Shown in pieces: positions 1 through 6,536 of a DNA stretch of 9,212 nt. Position numbers and translations under genes: made by a program. Where the stretch lies: the NCBI GenBank assembly GCA_030039865.1, contig JASHUS010000223.1, positions 1 to 9,212 on the forward strand. The letters are read 5' to 3'. How positions within the stretch are numbered: position 1 is the first letter of the stretch; each line of letters opens with the position of its first letter. A model generated the notes under the pieces. It was given only the letters and a program-made list of their open reading frames with translations. It was not told where the DNA came from and ran no database searches. The stretch is from Thermoplasmata archaeon (lineage in GTDB: Archaea > Thermoplasmatota > Thermoplasmata > Lutacidiplasmatales > UBA184).

Positions 1-405
1 TACGCCGTCGACCTGCCGAAGTCCTCGAAGGTTCGGCAACGGGACGGGGTATGGGTCGGCAAGTACATTCTCCGCGAGGCGTTTCCCGAGGCGATCTCTC
101 GCTGGCGGCGGAAGGACCCGATCGAGGTCGGCTCGGGAGCGACTCGTTATCCCGAGTGGTTCCGCGACCGAACCTCGCCCGACGAGGTCACGGCCGAATC
201 CGGACGGATCCTCCGCGAGGACCGTATCGAGATCCGTGACGCGGAACATCTCGCGTACTATCGCGCCTTCCGACGCATCTTCGGAGATCGACTCGGGGCC
301 CGGACCTTCGATCCCGCCACGAGCTGTGCCCATTGCGGCTTCCGGCTCCCGGGCGCCACCTCGACGTTCTGTGTCACCTGCGGGGCGTACCCGGCGCGCG
401 CGTAG
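1..405 (+). CDS. Asparagine-synthase-like protein, C-terminal part with zinc ribbon (partial)
   Basis: This is the last 134 residues of a gene that begins before the window; it is read in frame 1 and stops at TAG 403-405. Residues 7-46 (KSSKVRQRDG, then GKYILREAF, then WRRKDPIEVGSG) match what I know of the end of the synthetase (AsnB C-terminal, ATP-pyrophosphatase) domain in archaeal asparagine-synthase-like proteins, where R/K-K-x-PIExGSG follows a helix of the GKxxLRxAF type. Asparagine synthases transfer ammonia to an adenylated aspartate, but the catalytic part is outside the window, so the substrate cannot be confirmed. After about 60 charged residues there is a four-cysteine zinc ribbon, with Cys109, Cys112, Cys124 and Cys127 in two CxxCG knuckles. 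Classical bacterial AsnB lacks this ribbon; I associate it with archaeal relatives. Family assignment is good, exact function is moderate. Confidence 0.8.
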   Translation, partial: YAVDLPKSSKVRQRDGVWVGKYILREAFPEAISRWRRKDPIEVGSGATRYPEWFRDRTSPDEVTAESGRILREDRIEIRDAEHLAYYRAFRRIFGDRLGARTFDPATSCAHCGFRLPGATSTFCVTCGAYPARA

Positions 406-430
406 GCGAGAGTACCTCGCGGCGCTTGGG

Positions 431-445
431 CGAAAACGGCTAAAC
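431..445 (+). promoter_or_regulatory. Possible BRE/TATA element for tRNA-Trp
   Basis: In a very GC-rich stretch, CGAAAAC (431-437) followed by GGCTAAAC (438-445) is the only A-rich patch upstream of the tRNA. It lies about 26-40 nt before the first tRNA base, the distance expected for an archaeal BRE plus TATA box if transcription starts near 471. The match to a TATA consensus is poor, so this is a positional inference. Confidence 0.3.
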
Positions 446-470
446 CCCGCGACGCTCCCGGCGCCGCGGA

Positions 471-633
471 GGGAGCATAGGCTAATCTGGCAGACCAGCG
501 GGCTCCAGTCAGGGTGGCCGACCGGCCCCCTGGATAGATTCGGGTCTGCGGAGGGGCGCCCTGCGCCCCCATGACGAATGACTGGAGCGCGCGGAGAGAC
601 CCGCATATCGGGGTTCAAATCCCCGTGCTCCCA
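471..633 (+). tRNA. trnW: tRNA-Trp (anticodon CCA) with a 90-nt intron
   Basis: The exons are 471-508 and 599-633, giving a 73-nt mature tRNA. The acceptor stem pairs GGGAGCA (471-477) with TGCTCCC (626-632), 7/7. The anticodon stem pairs GCGGG (498-502) with CCCGC (600-604), 5/5. The T arm is CGGGG/CCCCG (609-613/621-625) around the loop TTCAAAT. The D loop has A14 and G18-G19 (489-490). The anticodon CCA is at 505-507 in the loop CTCCAGA, so the tRNA reads UGG. The discriminator is A633 and no CCA tail is encoded. The D stem is weak: two G-C pairs (480/496, 481/495), then C482 opposite A494, and U483-G493. The sequence is uninterpretable as a tRNA unless 509-598 is removed. It sits alone between the AsnB-like gene and the sugar-pathway operon. 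Confidence 0.93.
509..598 (+). other. tRNA intron with relaxed bulge-helix-bulge splice junctions
   Basis: The intron sits between tRNA positions 37 and 38, the canonical archaeal site. The exon stem 498-502/600-604 continues into a four-base-pair helix CTCC (503-506) with GGAG (593-596). This leaves three-base bulges AGT (507-509) and AGA (597-599), to be cut after 508 and after 598 by the splicing endonuclease EndA. The inner helix beyond the bulge is not formed (C510 faces C592), so the motif is of the relaxed type. The intron holds a strong hairpin at 510-532 (CAGGG, bulged T, GGCC; loop GACC; GGCC, CCCTG) and a second at 553-569 (GGGGCG, loop CCCTG, CGCCCC). At 571-577, ATGACGA resembles a C box (RUGAUGA, one mismatch). 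I see no CUGA D box, so a box C/D guide like that in the haloarchaeal tRNA-Trp intron is not established. Confidence 0.87.
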
Positions 634-698
634 CTGCCTCCTACGAGCTGGGCCCGGGCCCGGAAGGATGTCGCCGTCCGCGGGACGAGAGGGCGTGG
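634..698 (+). other. Spacer between tRNA-Trp and the sugar-kinase gene
   Basis: The main structure is a perfect 12-base palindrome, GGGCCCGGGCCC, at 650-661. It is not followed by a T-run, so it is not a convincing terminator. A TTTTT run occurs later, at 734-738, inside the frame assigned to the kinase N-terminal extension. No TATA-like element is clear for the downstream operon. A 20-codon frame from ATG 668 has no homology that I recognise. Confidence 0.4.
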
Positions 699-1844
699 GT
701 GTCCCACCCGGTCGGCGGGACGACCCGTAGGCGTTTTTGGCGCTCGGCGTTGCCACCCCGCGGTGGTTGGACGGCGCGTAGAGCTCGTACCGCATCCGCG
801 AAGGGAGCGACCGGACCGAAGAGGACCGGCTCGAGGCGCCGACCGGCCGCACCGCGGTCTCGCGCCCCGCGCTCGGCGCCCGAACGCCCCTGCCTCGGCA
901 TCGACCTCGGCGGGACGAAGATCGCGATGGGCCTCGTCGACCGCGCCGGCCGCATCCGGCACCCGCACCAGCATCCGACCGGGGCCGAACGGCCCGCGTC
1001 CGAGGTCATCCGGACGATCGCGGACTGTCTCGAACACTGCTGGGGGCCCGGCGTCCCGGACGTCGTGGGGGTCGGGGTCGGCGTCGCCGGCCAGATCGAG
1101 CCCGACGGCACGGTCGCGTTCGCGCCGAACCTCGGCTGGCACCACGTGCCGCTGCGTCGGGAGATCGCGAAGATCGTCGGCCGCCCCGTCACCGTACTGA
1201 ACGACGTGCGGGCGATCACCTTCGGCATCTGGAAGCACGGCGCCGGCAAGGGGATCGACGATCTGGTCTGCATCTTCATCGGTACGGGAGTCGGCGGAGG
1301 CATCGTCGCCGACGGCACCTTCCGCCGCGGGGCGCACGGGACGGCCGGTGAGGTCGGCCACATGACGATCCTGGCGGGCGGGCGTCAGTGCCACTGCCCG
1401 AACCGCGGATGCTGGGAAGCGTACATCGGCGGGTGGGCGATCGCCGAACGAGCCCGCGAGGCTGCCCGCGCCGACCCCGCGAGGGCGGCGGGCCTGATCG
1501 CGCGCGCCGGTGGCTCGATCGATCGGATCGATGCGAAGACGGTCGAGGAAGCGTTCCCCTCGGGGGACCCGCTCGCGAAACAGATCGTGAACGAGACGGT
1601 ACGCTATCTAGCCGACGGGCTCGTGACGGTCGTCAATGCGCTCGATCCGCGCGTGATCGTGCTGGGAGGCGGGGTCATGATGGGAGGGTTGACCGCATTC
1701 CTCGAGGAGATCAACGTTGAGGTCCGTGCCCGGGCCCTCCCGACCGCGGCCGAGGGTCTGCGGATCATTCCCGCCCAACTCGGCGAGTATTCGGGCGTGC
1801 TCGGGGCGGCCGCCTATGCCCGCGCCGAGCTCGAGCCGCGGTAA
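699..1844 (+). CDS. ROK-family sugar kinase, probable glucokinase
   Basis: ROK kinases phosphorylate hexoses with ATP in the cytoplasm; glucose to glucose-6-phosphate is the likely reaction here because G6P dehydrogenase lies in the same cluster. Counting from GTG 699 (381 residues), the phosphate loop GIDLGGTK is at 67-74, the GVGVAG and APNLGW segments at 125-147, and the catalytic Asn-Asp at 168-169 (LNDVRA). The second ATP loop GTGVGGG is at 195-201, GEVGH at 217-221 and the ROK zinc site CHCPNRGC, with Glu240, at 231-240. VNALDPRVIVLGGGV follows at 312-326. The conserved part alone is about 315 residues, the usual family length, so about 60 Arg/Ala/Pro/Ser-rich residues precede it. Neither start candidate (GTG 699, TTG 750) has a clear ribosome-binding site, so the 5' end is uncertain. 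The stop is 6 nt before transketolase. Family certain; sugar specificity inferred; a repressor role is unlikely as there is no helix-turn-helix. Confidence 0.88.
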   Translation: MSHPVGGTTRRRFWRSALPPRGGWTARRARTASAKGATGPKRTGSRRRPAAPRSRAPRSAPERPCLGIDLGGTKIAMGLVDRAGRIRHPHQHPTGAERPASEVIRTIADCLEHCWGPGVPDVVGVGVGVAGQIEPDGTVAFAPNLGWHHVPLRREIAKIVGRPVTVLNDVRAITFGIWKHGAGKGIDDLVCIFIGTGVGGGIVADGTFRRGAHGTAGEVGHMTILAGGRQCHCPNRGCWEAYIGGWAIAERAREAARADPARAAGLIARAGGSIDRIDAKTVEEAFPSGDPLAKQIVNETVRYLADGLVTVVNALDPRVIVLGGGVMMGGLTAFLEEINVEVRARALPTAAEGLRIIPAQLGEYSGVLGAAAYARAELEPR

Positions 1845-1850
1845 ACGGCC

Positions 1851-3860
1851 ATGACCGCGGCGGACGACCGACGCATCAACACGCTGCGCTTCCTCGCCGT
1901 CGACATGGTCGAGAAGGCGAACTCCGGCCACCCCGGGCTTCCTCTCGGCGCGGCCCCGATGGCCTACGTCCTGTGGGACCGATTCCTCCGGCATAATCCG
2001 AAGGACCCCGCCTGGCCGGATCGGGACCGGTTCGTCCTCTCCGCCGGCCACGGTTCCGCCTTGCTCTACGCCCTGCTCCACGTGACGGGCTACGGTCTCG
2101 GCCTCGAGGAGCTCCAGCAGTTCCGGCAGTACGGCAGCCGAACGCCCGGACACCCCGAGTACGGGCACACCCCCGGCGTCGAGGTGACGACCGGCCCGCT
2201 CGGCCAGGGGCTCGCGATGGCCGTCGGGCTCGCCTTCGCCGAGCACCACCTCGCGAGCCGATTCAATCGACCCGACCTGCCCCTCGTCGACCACACGACG
2301 TACGCGCTGTGCTCGGATGGGGACCTCATGGAGGGGATCGGCTCCGAGGCGGCGTCGTACGCCGGTCACCTCGGCGTCCATCGCCTCGTGGTGCTCTACG
2401 ACGACAACCGGGTCACGCTCGATGGTCCGACGTCGCTCACGTTCACCGAGGACATCGACGCGCGGTTCCGAGCGTACGGATGGCGCGTCGCCGCGATCTC
2501 GGACGGGAACGACGTCGAGGCGATCGACGCGGCCCTCCACTCGGCCCAGGAACAGCCGGACCGGCCCTGGTTGATCCGGGTGCGCACGCACCTCGGGTAC
2601 GGGAGTCCGAAGCAGGATACGGCGCAGGCGCACGGCGAGCCGCTGGGCCCCGAGGCGACCCGGGCGACCAAGGAGAAGCTCGGCTGGCCGCTCGCGCCGA
2701 ACTTCCTCGTGCCCGACGACGTGCGCGAGCATTTCGAGCAGGCGATCCCGCGGGGGGCCGAGCTCCAACGGAACTGGCAGGCCCTGTTCGACCGGTACCG
2801 GACGGCCGAACCGGAGCTGGCGCGCGAGTTCGACCGCGTCACGACCGGAGGTCTCCCCGCGGATTGGGACCGGGACCTGCCGGTCTTTCCCGCCGGCAGC
2901 ATGGCCACCCGGGACGCCGGGGCGAAGGCGATGCAGGCGCTCGCCCCGCGTCTACCGGAGTTCATCGGGGGCGCGGCCGACCTCTCGACCTCGACGCGGA
3001 CCGTCTTCGAAGGGATGGGCGAGTTCTCGTACACCGGGGAGTGTGGGCGGAACTTCCACTTCGGCGTGCGCGAGAACACGATGGTCGGCATGGTCAACGG
3101 CATGGCCGCGCACGGGGGCGTGCGGCCGTACGCCTCCTCGTTCTTCGTCTTCACCGACTACGCCCGACCAACGATCCGTCTGGCCGCGCTCATGCAGGTA
3201 CCCACGATGCTCGCGTTCACCCACGACAGCGTTGCGCTCGGCGAGGACGGGCCCACGCACCAGCCGGTCGAGCATCTCGCGTCGCTCCGGGCGATGCCCG
3301 GGATGGTCGTCTTCCGGCCCGCGGACGCCAACGAGACCGTGGAGGCCTGGCGGCTCGTCTTCCAACGCCGCGGGCCGTCGCTGCTCGCGTTGACCCGGCA
3401 GAAGCTGCCGGTGCTGGACGCGGCGCAGTACCCGGCGGTGCGGGCGGGCGTCGCCCGGGGGGCGTACGTCCTCGCCGACGCCGCCGACGGGCGGCCCGAC
3501 GTCGTCCTGATCGGCACCGGCTCGGAGGTCCAGCTCTGCCTCGGCGCGCGCACGCAGCTCGCGGCCCGGCAGGTCCGTGCCCGCGTCGTCTCGATGCCCT
3601 CCTGGGAGCTCTTCGAGGACCAGGACTCGGCCTACCGCGACCAGGTCCTCCCGCCGGGAATACCCCGGGTCACCGTCGAGGCCGCGAGCCCATTCGGCTG
3701 GGAACGATACGCCGGTCCGGGTGGGGTCATCATCGGACTCAACCGTTTCGGCGCCTCGGGCCCCGGTCCCACGGTCATGGAGAAGCTGGGGTTCACCGTC
3801 GAGCGCGTGGTCCAGGCCGCGTTCCAGGCGATGGGACGGTCGGCCCCGGGAGGCGGATGA
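1851..3860 (+). CDS. tkt: Transketolase, full length
   Basis: Transketolase moves two-carbon ketol units between sugar phosphates (for example xylulose-5-P plus ribose-5-P to sedoheptulose-7-P plus glyceraldehyde-3-P) using thiamine diphosphate and Mg2+. The 669-residue length is that of the one-chain bacterial/eukaryotic enzyme; many archaea instead have two half-length subunits. Seen in the protein: EKANSGHPG with His27; SAGHGS with His67; TTGPLGQG (113-120); the Mg/ThDP motif SDGDLMEG (155-162) with Asp156, Asp158 and downstream Asn186; His261; the pyrimidine-domain FGVRENTM (404-411) with catalytic Glu408; and HDSVALGEDGPTHQP (458-472) with His458 and His470. The C-terminal domain follows to residue 669. 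All key residues expected from E. coli and yeast transketolase are present. ATG 1851 lies 6 nt after the kinase stop, and the end overlaps the next start (ATGA). Confidence 0.97.
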   Translation: MTAADDRRINTLRFLAVDMVEKANSGHPGLPLGAAPMAYVLWDRFLRHNPKDPAWPDRDRFVLSAGHGSALLYALLHVTGYGLGLEELQQFRQYGSRTPGHPEYGHTPGVEVTTGPLGQGLAMAVGLAFAEHHLASRFNRPDLPLVDHTTYALCSDGDLMEGIGSEAASYAGHLGVHRLVVLYDDNRVTLDGPTSLTFTEDIDARFRAYGWRVAAISDGNDVEAIDAALHSAQEQPDRPWLIRVRTHLGYGSPKQDTAQAHGEPLGPEATRATKEKLGWPLAPNFLVPDDVREHFEQAIPRGAELQRNWQALFDRYRTAEPELAREFDRVTTGGLPADWDRDLPVFPAGSMATRDAGAKAMQALAPRLPEFIGGAADLSTSTRTVFEGMGEFSYTGECGRNFHFGVRENTMVGMVNGMAAHGGVRPYASSFFVFTDYARPTIRLAALMQVPTMLAFTHDSVALGEDGPTHQPVEHLASLRAMPGMVVFRPADANETVEAWRLVFQRRGPSLLALTRQKLPVLDAAQYPAVRAGVARGAYVLADAADGRPDVVLIGTGSEVQLCLGARTQLAARQVRARVVSMPSWELFEDQDSAYRDQVLPPGIPRVTVEAASPFGWERYAGPGGVIIGLNRFGASGPGPTVMEKLGFTVERVVQAAFQAMGRSAPGGG

Positions 3861-5545
3861 CGTCCACCGGCAGCGCGGGAGGTGGCCCCGCGAACCCCGG
3901 CACCGCGGACCCGGGTCCGCGGCTCGGCGCCTATCGCGACGCGGTCGACGCCCGTCTCCGCCAATGGCAATCCGACGGAGTGCCGCGGCGCTACTGGGCG
4001 AAGGATCCGACGTTCTGGGCGGGTGCGGATCCCGAGAGCGTGGCGACCCGCCTCGGCTGGCTCGATCTCCCGATCAACTCCGATCCGCTCGTCCCCGAGG
4101 TCCGGGAGCTCGCCGATGGCGTCCGGGCGGACGGATTCCAACACGTCGCGCTGATGGGAATGGGGGGATCGAGCCTCGCTCCCGAGACGCTCGCGCGCAC
4201 GTACGGACCTCGTCCGGGGTGGCCGGAGCTCCGCGTGCTCGACAGCACGCATCCCGCGACGATCGCCCGTACGGTCCCCGAGTCCGACGTTCCCCGGACC
4301 CTGTTCATCGTCTCCAGCAAGTCGGGGACGACGCTCGAGCCGAACGCGCTCTTTCAGCGCTACTGGAAGCTGGCGAGCGCCCGGAACTCCTCGCCGGGCC
4401 GACAGTTCATCGCGATCACGGACCCGGGAACGCCCCTCGAGCAACTGGCGCGCGACAAGGGGTTCCGGCACTGCTTCCTCGCACCGCCGGACGTGGGCGG
4501 CCGATACAGCGCGCTGACGCCGTTCGGGCTGGTCCCCGCCGGCCTGGTCGGGATCGACATCGAGCGGCTGCTCGCCCGAGCGCGGGACATGCGGGACCGG
4601 TGCGGGCCGACGGTCGACGCGCCCTCGAATCCCGGTCTATGGCTCGGCGCCGTCCTCGGCGAACTCGCCCGCGCGGGCCGGGACAAGGTGGTCTTCGTTC
4701 CTTCGGCCGCGTTCGAGCCGTTCCCGCCCTGGTTGGAGCAACTAATCGCGGAAAGCCTCGGCAAGCGCGGGACCGGCATCGTGCCGGTCGCCGGGGAGGC
4801 CGAGCCGCTGGACCCCAAGGGAGCGGTCGACCGCGTGCTGGTCGAGTTCCGCGATCCGAGGGCCGGGGCGGCCGCTCCCGACCGATCGCCCGCCGGGGAC
4901 GCCACGCCGCGTCTCACGTTCGCCCTGAGGGCCCCCGACGACCTCGGCGCCGAGTTCTTCCGGTGGGAGTTCGCGATCGCGGCCGCCGGTTCGATCCTGG
5001 GGATCGATCCGTTCGATCAGCCGGACGTCGAGATCGCGAAGGAGATGGCGCGCGAAGCGATGCAAGGGTCCGGTGCCTCCTCCTCGGGCCCGGGGGCCGA
5101 ACCGGTGCCCGCCGGCGACCCGTCCCTCCTCGGACCCGCCCTCGCCGCCTGGATCGCCTCGAGCCGGCCGGGCGACTACGTCGCCATCCAGGCGTTCCTG
5201 GATCCCAACGATTCGGTACGCCGGGGGATTGCCGATCTCGATCGCGCGCTCCGCGATCGCTTGGGACGGGCGACGACGTTCGGATTCGGTCCGCGCTTCC
5301 TGCATTCGACCGGGCAGCTGCACAAGGGCGGGCCGCCGTCCGGCCTCTTCCTCCAGCTGATCGACGAGCCGACGACCGACCTCGAGGTCCCGACGATGCC
5401 GCTCTCGTTCGCGCGCATCCTGCGGGGGCAGGCCGACGGCGACGCCGCCGTGCTCCGGCAACGCCAGCGTCGCATCCTGCGCGTCCAGCTGGGCCGCGAC
5501 GTACCGGACGCGCTCACGCAGCTCCGGGCGCTCCTCGCGAGGTAG
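3857..5545 (+). CDS. pgi: Phosphoglucose isomerase, transaldolase-fusion type but stand-alone
   Basis: It interconverts glucose-6-phosphate and fructose-6-phosphate. The 562-residue protein resembles the isomerase half of bacterial bifunctional transaldolase/phosphoglucose isomerase rather than classical E. coli-type PGI or the archaeal cupin-type or PGI/PMI enzymes. Visible motifs: the fusion-linker-like segment YRDAVDARL and YWAKDPTFW (26-54) followed by RLGWLD; MGMGGSSLAPE (100-110); the sugar-phosphate loop SSKSGTTLEPN (153-163); GGRYSALTPFGLVPAGL (214-230); EQLIAESLGK (294-303) with the probable catalytic Glu299; GIDPFDQPDVEIAK (382-395); GDYVAIQAFLDPN (439-451); and HSTGQLHKGG (483-492) with Lys490. 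No transaldolase sequence precedes it; residues 1-22 are a Gly/Ala/Pro-rich lead. Start ATG 3857 overlaps the tkt stop by 4 nt and has GGGAGG at 3848-3853, rather close. Low-complexity inserts at 336-349 and 402-421 look like surface loops. Confidence 0.93.
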   Translation: MTSTGSAGGGPANPGTADPGPRLGAYRDAVDARLRQWQSDGVPRRYWAKDPTFWAGADPESVATRLGWLDLPINSDPLVPEVRELADGVRADGFQHVALMGMGGSSLAPETLARTYGPRPGWPELRVLDSTHPATIARTVPESDVPRTLFIVSSKSGTTLEPNALFQRYWKLASARNSSPGRQFIAITDPGTPLEQLARDKGFRHCFLAPPDVGGRYSALTPFGLVPAGLVGIDIERLLARARDMRDRCGPTVDAPSNPGLWLGAVLGELARAGRDKVVFVPSAAFEPFPPWLEQLIAESLGKRGTGIVPVAGEAEPLDPKGAVDRVLVEFRDPRAGAAAPDRSPAGDATPRLTFALRAPDDLGAEFFRWEFAIAAAGSILGIDPFDQPDVEIAKEMAREAMQGSGASSSGPGAEPVPAGDPSLLGPALAAWIASSRPGDYVAIQAFLDPNDSVRRGIADLDRALRDRLGRATTFGFGPRFLHSTGQLHKGGPPSGLFLQLIDEPTTDLEVPTMPLSFARILRGQADGDAAVLRQRQRRILRVQLGRDVPDALTQLRALLAR

Positions 5546-5626
5546 GGCCCGATCCGATGCCGCTTCCTTCTTGGGGCCGGGTTCCGTAGCCTCGGTCACC
5601 GGAGAAGGAGCCGTTCGGAGGTTACG
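5546..5626 (+). other. 81-nt gap between pgi and gnd
   Basis: This is the largest space inside the six-gene cluster. It contains a modest pyrimidine-rich patch (CTTCCTTCTT, 5561-5570) and the gnd ribosome-binding site. I see no TATA-like box and no hairpin with a T-run, so it does not prove a separate transcript. A ten-codon frame from ATG 5557 has no support as a gene. Confidence 0.45.
5617..5621 (+). promoter_or_regulatory. Ribosome-binding site of gnd
   Basis: GGAGG lies 5 nt before ATG 5627, the clearest Shine-Dalgarno site in the window, and fixes the gnd start. It marks gnd as the one internal cistron placed for independent ribosome entry rather than by stop/start overlap. Confidence 0.75.
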
Positions 5627-6532
<906 letters not shown>

Positions 6533-6536
6533 ACCG

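Noticed and set aside
569..593. Complete box C/D guide RNA inside the tRNA intron.
   Set aside because: Only a one-mismatch C-box-like heptamer and an antisense stretch are seen. No CUGA D box lies at the spacing needed to target C34, so it is reported only as a possibility.
650..661. The GGGCCCGGGCCC palindrome as a terminator or operator.
   Set aside because: It has no T-run after it, and such palindromes arise easily in sequence this GC-rich.
571..1200. A 209-codon plus-strand frame starting inside the tRNA intron.
   Set aside because: It starts within the tRNA-Trp gene and runs out of frame through the ROK kinase motifs; its product is low-complexity Arg/Ser/Pro sequence.
2309..3856. 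The pgi reading frame stays open upstream to about 2309, suggesting a much longer fusion protein.
   Set aside because: The upstream part is Arg/Ala/Pro/Gly-rich out-of-frame translation of the transketolase gene, which has full family motifs. ATG 3857 with the ATGA overlap is the natural pgi start.
5557..5589. Ten-codon leader peptide frame before gnd.
   Set aside because: No ribosome site, no attenuator-like structure and no regulatory codon run are visible.
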